In this document: one piece after another, positions 7,295 through 13,865 of the stretch
Layout of the letters: every line of letters begins with the position of its first letter
How positions within the stretch are numbered: position 1 is the stretch's first letter
Source: Phocaeicola_A sp045545095
GTDB taxonomy: Bacteria; Bacteroidota; Bacteroidia; Bacteroidales; Bacteroidaceae
Assembly (NCBI GenBank): GCA_045545095.1
Contig: JAZQAG010000015.1
Span: 1-15,443, forward strand
Length of the DNA: 15,443 nt
Direction: 5' to 3'
Made by a program: the position numbers and the translations under genes
Notes under the pieces: generated by a model
Database searches by the model: none
The model's input: the letters and a program-made list of their open reading frames with translations, nothing else
What the model was told of the DNA's origin: nothing

Positions 7295-8800
7295 TCAATT
7301 CAACTTCAACAACTCATCAATATACTCCCGAGTATTACTCAAGCGCGGGACTTTATGCTGGCCACCCAATTTCCCTTTTATTTTTAGCCAATCATGAAAC
7401 AGGTCTGGCCTTGCCAAGACTACCTCAAGCCGTTGCAGGGTAATATCCTTGTAACGCTTTGCTTCGTAATCCGAATTCACTTGTTGCAATGTCCGGTCAA
7501 GAACTTCTGCAAAATGTTCGATTGAATCGGGCTGAACAGAGAACTCTATAAGCCATTGATGACGACATTTGGCGTCAGTTCCCATAAAGACTGGTGCTGC
7601 GGTGTATTCACTCACCTGAGCACCCGTCTGGGCACAGGCCATAGCAAGACCTTTTTCTGCATTTTCTACCACCAACTCCTCACCAAACGCATTTATAAAG
7701 TGTTTGGTTCGTCCTGAGATAACAAACTTATAAGGGTTTTTGCTTGTAAATCGTACGGTATCTCCTATCATATACCGCCAAAGGCCACACAGGTTACTGA
7801 TAACCACAGCATAGTTACGTCCTATCTCCACACCACTCAAAGGAACTATATGTGGATTGTCTTTTCCTAATTCCTCCAAAGGAATGAATTCATAAAAGAT
7901 ACCATAATCCAACATCAGCATCATTGCCGGGTCCGAAGGGTCATTCTGTACACCGAAGAACCCTTCGCTCGCATTATATGTTTCCCGATATTGCATCCGT
8001 TCTCCCCGAATCAATTGCCTATACGTTTCCCGATAAGGAGCAAAACTGACTCCGCCATGGAAAAACACCTCCAAGTTTGGCCATATTTCATCCAATGTCG
8101 TTGCACCTGTTATCTCCAGAACCCTCCTGATAACGGCCATCATCCATGAAGGGACACCTGAAATATTGGTAATATTTTTACCAATGGTATCACGGGCAAT
8201 CCGTTCCATCTTTTCCTCAAAATCACTCAGCAAAGCCACCTGTTTGGATGGGACTCTGAGTAAATTGGCCAAAGGGTTAATATTTTCTATAAGTATAGCA
8301 GACAAGTCACCTACCAAACTATGCTTCAGGTTATAATTGGGGGCATGGCTTCCACCCAATATCAATCCTTTACCATCAAAGAAACGGGAATCTGGTCGCG
8401 TTTGCAAATAATAGGCCACACAATCCACCGGCCCTTTATAGTGCATTTCCTGCAACCCCTCTTTGGTCACTGGAATAAATTTACTTTTATCATTCGTGGT
8501 TCCAGATGATTTGGCATACCAACGTACTTGGGATGGCCACAACACATTCTTTGCACCATGCCTCATGCGCTCCACATAAGGTTTGATATCATCATATGCC
8601 TGCACAGGAACCCGATTTGCATATTCCTCATACGTACGAATGGATCGATAGTCATATTTCATTCCCCATTCTGTAGCCCGAGCATCAGCAATCAATCGTT
8701 TCAGCTGCTTTTCCTGCAGGGATTCTGCTTCCGTATCATAAGCTTCCAATGCCCGCTGGCGTAAACAGAAGCCTTTACTTATCAGTTTTGTTATACTCAT
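7295..8800 (-). CDS. GH3 family (auxin-responsive promoter-like) adenylating protein
   Basis: A 501-residue protein of the GH3 superfamily, a branch of the adenylate-forming acyl-acid amido synthetases known from plants. The ATP-binding P-loop-like motif SSGTT is at 98-102 (YAKSSGTTNDKSKFIPVT). A second nucleotide-binding segment YNASEGFFG and the hinge and C-terminal region with FVISGRTKHFINAFGEE are also present. By family it should activate a carboxylic acid with ATP and possibly join it to an amine, but substrates of bacterial GH3 proteins are not known to me. No signal peptide, so cytoplasmic. It leads the three-gene minus-strand unit with an Ig-like lipoprotein and DUF3108 protein, which hints at an envelope-related job (inference). 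Confidence 0.9.
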   Translation of the reverse strand: MSITKLISKGFCLRQRALEAYDTEAESLQEKQLKRLIADARATEWGMKYDYRSIRTYEEYANRVPVQAYDDIKPYVERMRHGAKNVLWPSQVRWYAKSSGTTNDKSKFIPVTKEGLQEMHYKGPVDCVAYYLQTRPDSRFFDGKGLILGGSHAPNYNLKHSLVGDLSAILIENINPLANLLRVPSKQVALLSDFEEKMERIARDTIGKNITNISGVPSWMMAVIRRVLEITGATTLDEIWPNLEVFFHGGVSFAPYRETYRQLIRGERMQYRETYNASEGFFGVQNDPSDPAMMLMLDYGIFYEFIPLEELGKDNPHIVPLSGVEIGRNYAVVISNLCGLWRYMIGDTVRFTSKNPYKFVISGRTKHFINAFGEELVVENAEKGLAMACAQTGAQVSEYTAAPVFMGTDAKCRHQWLIEFSVQPDSIEHFAEVLDRTLQQVNSDYEAKRYKDITLQRLEVVLARPDLFHDWLKIKGKLGGQHKVPRLSNTREYIDELLKLN

Positions 8801-8839
8801 TTTCCACTTATCTTATATAAAATAGATAAATTTTAGCCG

Positions 8840-8847
8840 CAAAAGTA
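8840..8847 (-). promoter_or_regulatory. Putative -7 element of the GH3 operon
   Basis: On the minus strand TACTTTTG matches TAnnTTTG 39 bases before the GH3 start codon. No TTTG box is visible at the usual distance, so this is a partial match. The three minus-strand genes down to 4457 have no other evident promoter in the gaps between them. Confidence 0.5.
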
Positions 8848-8868
8848 GTGTAAACTTATGAAAATACC

Positions 8869-8876
8869 TATCTTTA
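8869..8876 (+). promoter_or_regulatory. Weak -7 candidate upstream of pfkA
   Basis: TATCTTTA differs from TAnnTTTG only at the last base. TACGTTTC at 8893-8900 is a second, equally imperfect candidate. Neither has a clear -33 box, so pfkA's promoter is not settled from sequence. Confidence 0.25.
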
Positions 8877-8951
8877 CGCACTGAATTTAACTTACGTTTC
8901 GCATTTATAGACCGATAGGTTAATAAAGGGGAAATAGAGAACAACAAAGTT

Positions 8952-9962
8952 ATGCGCATTGGAATACTTACATCAGGCGGAGATTGTCCCGGCATCAATG
9001 CCACCATACGTGGTGTATGCAAAACGGCCATTCACAACTATGGCATGGAAGTTATAGGAATCCACGGAGGTTTCAAAGGACTAATAGACCTCGACTTCGA
9101 GATTATGTCTCCAAGTTCACTTACCGGTTTGCTAACTATGGGAGGAACCATCCTTGGCACTTCTCGCGAAAAGCCTTATAGCAAAAAACAAGCTATACCA
9201 GGAGTGGACAAGCCTGCCATATTAAAAAGTAATTTTGAGAAATTAGGTCTGGATGCGGTCGTATGCATCGGAGGAAACGGCACCCAAAAAACGGCAAACA
9301 AAATGTCCAAAGCTGGTATCCCCGTTATAGGTATTCCTAAAACCATCGATAATGATGTGGCAGGAACAGATATTTGCTTCGGGTTTCAAACAGCCGTAAG
9401 CATCGCCACTGAGGCCATTGACCGTCTTCACTCTACGGCCAGCGCCCACCGAAGAGTCATGGTCATCGAAGTCATGGGCCATAAAGCCGGATGGATTGCC
9501 CTTTATAGCGGTATGGCCGGTGGAGGAGATGTCATCCTGATACCCGAACACGAATATTCCATGGAACGCATCTGCCAAGCCATCATGGAGCGTATGCACC
9601 GAGGCAAGAACTATGCCATCGTTGTTGTTGCCGAAGGACTTGAAACTCCCCAACCTGGGCGAGCCGGAGAATATATTGCCTCCACCATTGCAAGTCTCAC
9701 AGGCATCGAATCTCGCGAAACAGTGTTGGGGTACACCCAACGGGGCGGTTCTCCTTGTCCCTTCGACCGCATACTATCCACCCGCATGGGCAGTCATGCC
9801 GTAGAATTGATTGCCAATGGTCAGTTCGGACGTATGGTTGCCATCCACGGAGACACGATAACATCGGTACCATTGGCCGACGTTGCAGGAAAAACGCGCC
9901 TTGTGCCCACCAATCACGAATTGATGCTACAAGGTGAAAGTATGGGCATCTGCTTCGGGTAG
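8952..9962 (+). CDS. pfkA: 6-phosphofructokinase (group III, G104/K124 type)
   Basis: A 336-residue phosphofructokinase converting fructose-6-phosphate to fructose-1,6-bisphosphate in glycolysis. The N-terminal nucleotide loop GILTSGGDCPGINATIRG (4-21), the catalytic TIDND (131-135) and MGHKAGWIAL are present. Residues equivalent to E. coli 103, 104 and 124 are N109, G110 and K130 (GGNGT, IPKTIDND). Glycine at 104 favours ATP; lysine at 124 is otherwise typical of PPi-dependent enzymes, and the pair marks the mixed-substrate group III, whose G/K members such as the Streptomyces enzyme use ATP. The Asn in place of the usual Asp of GGDG is noteworthy. The start ATG directly opens MRIGILTSGGD. 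It is a single gene that meets the esterase gene convergently with a 9-base gap. Confidence 0.93.
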   Translation: MRIGILTSGGDCPGINATIRGVCKTAIHNYGMEVIGIHGGFKGLIDLDFEIMSPSSLTGLLTMGGTILGTSREKPYSKKQAIPGVDKPAILKSNFEKLGLDAVVCIGGNGTQKTANKMSKAGIPVIGIPKTIDNDVAGTDICFGFQTAVSIATEAIDRLHSTASAHRRVMVIEVMGHKAGWIALYSGMAGGGDVILIPEHEYSMERICQAIMERMHRGKNYAIVVVAEGLETPQPGRAGEYIASTIASLTGIESRETVLGYTQRGGSPCPFDRILSTRMGSHAVELIANGQFGRMVAIHGDTITSVPLADVAGKTRLVPTNHELMLQGESMGICFG

Positions 9963-9971
9963 AAGTTCTGA

Positions 9972-11426
9972 CTATCTTACATTACCGTTTTCCACTTTAA
10001 AGGGGCATGCAGGCAACCCCTCGCCATTCACCAGGTTAGGCATGGCCACTTCATCCCACGCGAAACGTACACTTCCTGATGGGTCGAGACGGTCGTGCGT
10101 CAGGACAACGGTGTTTCCTTCGATAGCGGTTTCTTGAGGTTTGCTATAGCGTCCGTTGTTCAGCTTCACCGTGAACCAGTCGGGGGCTTTCCCGTCCGTG
10201 GTCTTCAGCCCGCCGTGGGTGTGGTCAAACTCGATAATGACTTTCTTTCCATCCACCCTTATACCCTTATATATAGGGCCGCTATAGACTATGTCGGTCC
10301 TTCCATAATCCTTGGCCAAAGCCAATCGGGCCAGGCGCTCACCTACAATCCATTTGTACGAAGGATGGATGTCCTTCACATTATCGACCAAGTCGGTTGT
10401 CACCACCATACCCGTGTGAGGAATCTGCAGGCAAGCCGTCTGCTCTTCCCAGAAGCATGGCAATGCATCCCATGCCTTAGCCACAAGGTCGCCCCGACGG
10501 GCTGAGTAGGCATAAGGAGAAATCTGAACATAATAGAATGGCAATGTCTCATCTCCCCAAGCCTTTCGCCAACTCTCCACCAACACTTTCTTCTTTTCGT
10601 AATAATTGTCCGTCGGCCCCAGGTCGATAAGGTTAGATTCACCCTGATACCACAAGAAACCGCGCAAAGTGAAGGGCACCATAGGAGCCACCATCTTGTC
10701 ATAGCGTTCGCCTATGCGGTGTCCGTCAATTTTATGTCCGTCAATTTTTTCTTTAAAGAGGGGCGACTCGGCATATGCCTCTTCCGATGTCCATGTCTCG
10801 ATGCGTGTGCCTCCCCATGAGGTTGAGATAATGCCCACGGGCACGTCCAACTCTTCCACCAGCCTTTTAGCGAAGAAATATCCGGCGGCCGACATCGGTG
10901 CCAACGACTCTTGGCTCAGCGTCTGCCATCCGTTGGAGGGGAGCGTGTCGCTCTTCAAGTCTTTCTTCACGTACATCAGTCGGATGATGGGGCTATTGGC
11001 CTTTTCATACTCTTCTTTCAGTCGGTTGGGGTTTCCCTTCTTGGCCTTGGCATACTTCGGGTGGTTGTTCATCGAGTACTCCATATTTGATTGTCCCGAG
11101 GCCAGCCACACCTCACCTATCAGGATATTCTTCAGGCGGATGGTGTTCTTCTTGCTGCGGATGGTCATCTGTTGCGGTTTGTGCGTGGCCGTCATTTCAT
11201 CCAGTTGCACACACCATTTTCCCTCAGCATCGGCCACAGCCTTCTTCGTTTGCCGTTGGAATTTCACCGTCACCCGTCCACCGGGAATCGCTTCACCCCA
11301 AATGTTCACCTTCTTGCCCTGTTGCAACACCATGTTATCACCGATGACTTTCGGCAAAGTCACCTGCGCCATTATCGCCAAAGGCAAAAGCGCCAAGCAT
11401 AAGATGAAAAAAAATAATTTTCTCAT
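9972..11426 (-). CDS. Sialate O-acetylesterase-like SGNH carbohydrate esterase
   Basis: A 484-residue secreted protein with a signal peptide (about 1-20, ending IMAQ). A small beta domain (about 22-100) precedes the SGNH/GDSL esterase domain of the sialate O-acetylesterase family. GQSNM holds the nucleophile S113, STSWGGT (201-207) and WYQGESN (259-265) are conserved blocks, and KDIHP provides D352 and H354 of the catalytic set. It should remove acetyl groups from a sugar polymer. It lies 21 bases downstream of a PL11 rhamnogalacturonan lyase, so acetylated RG-I pectin is a more likely target than sialic acid (inference from context). KIDGHKIDGH at 227-236 comes from a 15-bp tandem duplication (10720-10749). 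Confidence 0.88.
   Translation of the reverse strand: MRKLFFFILCLALLPLAIMAQVTLPKVIGDNMVLQQGKKVNIWGEAIPGGRVTVKFQRQTKKAVADAEGKWCVQLDEMTATHKPQQMTIRSKKNTIRLKNILIGEVWLASGQSNMEYSMNNHPKYAKAKKGNPNRLKEEYEKANSPIIRLMYVKKDLKSDTLPSNGWQTLSQESLAPMSAAGYFFAKRLVEELDVPVGIISTSWGGTRIETWTSEEAYAESPLFKEKIDGHKIDGHRIGERYDKMVAPMVPFTLRGFLWYQGESNLIDLGPTDNYYEKKKVLVESWRKAWGDETLPFYYVQISPYAYSARRGDLVAKAWDALPCFWEEQTACLQIPHTGMVVTTDLVDNVKDIHPSYKWIVGERLARLALAKDYGRTDIVYSGPIYKGIRVDGKKVIIEFDHTHGGLKTTDGKAPDWFTVKLNNGRYSKPQETAIEGNTVVLTHDRLDPSGSVRFAWDEVAMPNLVNGEGLPACPFKVENGNVR
10720..10749. repeat. 15-bp in-frame tandem duplication in the esterase gene
   Basis: TGTCCGTCAATTTT plus one base occurs twice back to back (10720-10734 and 10735-10749), differing only at the last base. 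It duplicates the pentapeptide KIDGH without disturbing the frame. Near-identity suggests a recent slippage event. Confidence 0.8.
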
Positions 11427-11447
11427 AGTTCTTATTGAATGATTTGT

Positions 11448-13307
11448 TTATTCTCCCAAATAGTATGACGGCACCGGAGCCTGCGGATATCCCATAGAAC
11501 GGTGAGCCACGTAGCTACGGTAAATACCATCTTGCATCAGAGTAACGCGGCGGTCTTTGGCTGGGATAGAGGTGGTATAGATGCGGAGTTCGCCGGGGAG
11601 TGATGTAACCAGCTCCTCGCGCCAGTCGCCATAAAGGTCGGCTATCAGTTGTAGGCTTCCTTCGATGCCACCATCAACTATAGTCTTGTCGGCCCATTTG
11701 ACGATGTTTTGCCCAATGGGTTTCCCGCTACGCCAGCGTTCGGCCATCTCTTCACGGCTCATAGGCGGGTTTTGCATAGTTTCTCGCAACAGGTCAGCAT
11801 CCCACCATACCCAGCTTCCGCAAGGAGGTACATCCTCATTTCGGCGGATGTATTGGCCATTGGCCGTCAACAGATACTTGTCGCTACTTCCTCCCTTGGA
11901 ATCTTCCGATGCAAAGCATTCGAGTCCCTTGTGTGTCGGGTCAAAGTCGGCCACCATACCGTTGCCCACGTGCTTGGTTTCATGGTTGATATTCCACACT
12001 TGTGCACCCGTCTTGGCATCAACCATGCAGACACCGCGTCCGTTCGTGTGGAAAGGTTCGAGACAAAGGTACACCTCCATGCCCGGGCGTTCGGGATCGA
12101 TGTCGGTCAGATACACTTTGTCGGGATGTCCAAGTCCGGCTGACCACAAGGCCGTACCGTTGTCGTCAATCATGCACGAACCGAGCAGCATCTCGTCGCG
12201 TCCGTCGCCATCCACGTCGCCGCTCACCATGCTGTGTGCGCCCATACTACGGATGATGGGGTTTTCTTCATCACCGTCCCATCGCCAAGCACGCACCAGC
12301 TTTTCGCCTTTCAATTCCCAAGCATCCACCACCATCAGTTTGTAGGTTCCTCGGCAAGCGAGTATATAAGGTGTCTTCCCATCAAGGAAGGCCATACCTA
12401 TCTGGTTGCGGTTCTGACGGACAAGGTTTCCGTACCGGTCGTTGCGTTCAGGCCAATCCACACGGGCCATTTCACGGCCGGTCATGCCGTCCCATACACT
12501 CAGATACTCCTCTCCGCTATCCACACGTCCCTTGTCGTTGCGTTTGGCATCGGCAGGAGCCGTCTTCAGCGCCACTTCGGCCTTGCCGTCACCATTGAAG
12601 TCGTAGGCAATGAAGGGGGAATACCATACACCCGGCTCAATGCCTTGTCCCAAATCTTTCGACCATAGGAAAGTGCCATCGCTCAGATAGGCTTCAATCT
12701 GATAGGTGCGTCCGTCGAGGTTTCCTCCCATACCAGGGTCAACATTACTGTCCGGTGTACGGATGATGTAGTCATAGGTACCATCGCCATTCAGGTCGGC
12801 CACGGCCACCTTGCCCGCACGTGTCTTTTCATCCTTCAACTTGATAGAACGGTAATTGGTCAAAAGCGGTTTCTCCACGCTTAATTTCTCGGATGTACTG
12901 ATGACCTTCCCTTTCTTGTCAAGTACCGTTACCCAATACTCCGCTTTTCCTTCGGCCGGTTGCAAGTCGCTGAAGTCACACACCTCCTTCAACGGTTTCT
13001 TCGTCAACCGTTTCTGCTTGCCGTTGGCTGAACGATAGAGGTGAAACGACGCCTCCGTTGGGTCATTTTCCAACAGACGCCATCCTATGTGGACGCCCTT
13101 CCCGTCGGTCGTAGGAGCTGCCACAAGTCCACGGTCGAGTTGCTCCTTCACCCGTTCGGTGGCAAAACCCTGCACCTGTGGCTTGGCCTCGTGTCGGGGC
13201 TCAAGTATTTCAAAATAATAGTTACGTTCGCGCGTGTCCTGCGCCTGCATTGCCTGTGGTAAAGCCGTCAGTGCCATGACTGAGAGTAATAGCCAATTTT
13301 TTTTCAT
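11448..13307 (-). CDS. Rhamnogalacturonan lyase (PL11 family)
   Basis: A 619-residue secreted polysaccharide lyase. The signal peptide runs MKKNWLLLSVMALTALPQAMQAQ (cleavage near 21-23). It is followed by a fibronectin-like N-terminal part (about 40-150, AERGLVAA-type opening and IGWRLLENDPTEASFHLYR) and a beta-propeller catalytic domain rich in calcium-binding NGDG loops: DLNGDG (171-176), DFNGDG (236-241) and DVDGDG (364-369). This fits PL11, which cleaves the rhamnose-galacturonic acid backbone of RG-I by beta-elimination. The length is usual for PL11. It heads a two-gene minus-strand unit with the SGNH esterase (21-base gap). No SusC/SusD-like pair or sensor is next to it, so it looks like a small satellite locus rather than a full PUL. 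Confidence 0.92.
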   Translation of the reverse strand: MKKNWLLLSVMALTALPQAMQAQDTRERNYYFEILEPRHEAKPQVQGFATERVKEQLDRGLVAAPTTDGKGVHIGWRLLENDPTEASFHLYRSANGKQKRLTKKPLKEVCDFSDLQPAEGKAEYWVTVLDKKGKVISTSEKLSVEKPLLTNYRSIKLKDEKTRAGKVAVADLNGDGTYDYIIRTPDSNVDPGMGGNLDGRTYQIEAYLSDGTFLWSKDLGQGIEPGVWYSPFIAYDFNGDGKAEVALKTAPADAKRNDKGRVDSGEEYLSVWDGMTGREMARVDWPERNDRYGNLVRQNRNQIGMAFLDGKTPYILACRGTYKLMVVDAWELKGEKLVRAWRWDGDEENPIIRSMGAHSMVSGDVDGDGRDEMLLGSCMIDDNGTALWSAGLGHPDKVYLTDIDPERPGMEVYLCLEPFHTNGRGVCMVDAKTGAQVWNINHETKHVGNGMVADFDPTHKGLECFASEDSKGGSSDKYLLTANGQYIRRNEDVPPCGSWVWWDADLLRETMQNPPMSREEMAERWRSGKPIGQNIVKWADKTIVDGGIEGSLQLIADLYGDWREELVTSLPGELRIYTTSIPAKDRRVTLMQDGIYRSYVAHRSMGYPQAPVPSYYLGE

Positions 13308-13356
13308 GAGTTCTGTATGTTTAAGTTGTTAATAAGCTCTGTATGATTTGATGCCA

Positions 13357-13364
13357 CAAAGGTA
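13357..13364 (-). promoter_or_regulatory. Putative -7 element of the PL11-esterase operon
   Basis: On the minus strand TACCTTTG is a full TAnnTTTG match, 50 bases before the PL11 start codon. There is no TTTG at the -33 distance, which would suit a promoter that needs an activator. Confidence 0.55.
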
Positions 13365-13388
13365 AGAAAAATTTGGAAATAATACATA

Positions 13389-13400
13389 TTTGTTTACAAA
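13389..13400. promoter_or_regulatory. Palindromic operator candidate upstream of PL11
   Basis: TTTGTTTACAAA is an inverted repeat with 5-bp arms around two bases, 24 bp upstream of the putative -7 element of the PL11 operon. Its place just above a promoter without a -33 box would suit an activator. The sequence is short and AT-rich and could be chance. Confidence 0.3.
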
Positions 13401-13488
13401 AATGACAAGAATAGAACATATACGCGCCTTTTTGTAATTTGTCAAAATTTGCTTCCGCAATGTCAGTTTAGTTGAATCTCCACCAATG

Positions 13489-13554
13489 TTCGCTTATCCA
13501 TCCGTGGAAGTTCACTTATCCGTCTGTAAACCTTTACCTGTTTGTCTGTTCCCC
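13489..13554. repeat. Three degenerate 22-bp tandem repeats
   Basis: Units at 13489-13510, 13511-13532 and 13533-13554 align without gaps at a period of 22. Units 1 and 2 share 15 of 22 bases (TTC-CTTATCC-TC-GT core) and units 2 and 3 share 14. A possible fourth, weaker unit lies at 13467-13488. The conserved word on the minus strand is ACxGAxGGATAAGxGAA. The units lie directly next to one another without spacers, so this is not a CRISPR array. Confidence 0.6.
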
Positions 13555-13569
13555 TTTTGAGAACCTATT

Positions 13570-13640
13570 AAAGTGTAGTGCTGCATTATGCAAAAGTATA
13601 GTGCAGCATTACACTTTTCTATAGTGCGGCACTGTACTTT
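13570..13640. repeat. 22-bp inverted-repeat cluster, three copies
   Basis: The segment 13570-13591 is the reverse complement of 13596-13617 at 19 of 22 positions with a loop of four A bases, giving a strong cruciform or hairpin. A third copy (13619-13640) repeats the second in direct orientation, sharing TATAGTGC, GCA and ACTTT. Apart from its first base, all its differences are transitions, which would keep G-U pairs in an RNA stem. This points to a selected RNA or DNA structure. Confidence 0.7.
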
Positions 13641-13790
13641 CTCTCTTCTTCGTTTGGAGAGATGTTTCGTAATGCCCATCTCCGTGTCACCAATCGCGAA
13701 GAATTCATTGCGAAATGGGAGCGGGAAAATGTTACTATTGGGAAGTGACGGCAAATTGTAGGGAGGAAAACAATCAAATAGATAAAGAAG

Positions 13791-13825
13791 AAGTGGAGCA
13801 CGGCCGCGATGGCTATGCTCCACTT
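13791..13825 (-). terminator. Hairpin after the ATPase gene, probable terminator
   Basis: AAGTGGAGCA (13791-13800) and TGCTCCACTT (13816-13825) form a perfect 10-bp stem; inside the 15-base loop GCC can pair with GGC. On the minus strand it lies 40 bases after the ATPase stop and is followed by a T-rich CTTCTTTATCT tract. T-rich sequence on the other side would let it work in both directions. Confidence 0.65.
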
Positions 13826-13865
13826 TGTTGTTTAATTGGACCCATCTGTCAGACAAGGGGGATTG

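Larger units (their letters stand above)
13308..13865. other. 558-bp stretch without a convincing gene, repeat-rich
   Basis: No reading frame here has a good start, a recognisable domain or coding-like character. It contains the PL11 promoter region (to about 13400), an A/T-rich spacer, a run of degenerate 22-bp repeats (13489-13554), a 22-bp inverted-repeat cluster (13570-13640), a smaller inverted repeat (TTCGTAATG at 13666-13674 against CATTGCGAA at 13706-13714), and the terminator-like hairpin of the ATPase gene (13791-13825). The density of repeats suggests a dispersed non-coding element or a decayed small mobile sequence. Confidence 0.6.

Noticed and set aside
8801..8951. Riboswitch or attenuator before pfkA
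   Set aside because: No stable hairpin followed by a T run and no known aptamer pattern was recognised in the 151 bases.
10714..11442. 242-codon open frame opposite the esterase gene
   Set aside because: Antisense shadow of a gene with catalytic motifs; no recognisable family.
11665..12345. 226-codon open frame opposite the PL11 gene
   Set aside because: Its peptide is Ser/Pro/Arg-rich and low in complexity, typical of antisense to a real gene.
13489..13554. CRISPR-like array
   Set aside because: The 22-bp units touch each other without spacers and are degenerate, and there are no cas genes nearby.
13662..13748. 28-codon plus-strand frame beginning MFRNAHLRVTNREEF
   Set aside because: The peptide looks coding-like, but it is very short, has no ribosome-binding or promoter signal and overlaps the inverted repeats; a homology search would be needed to keep it.
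13512..13856. 114-codon minus-strand frame across the repeat-rich gap
   Set aside because: It translates straight through the repeats and hairpins, has no recognisable domain and no promoter; more likely chance.
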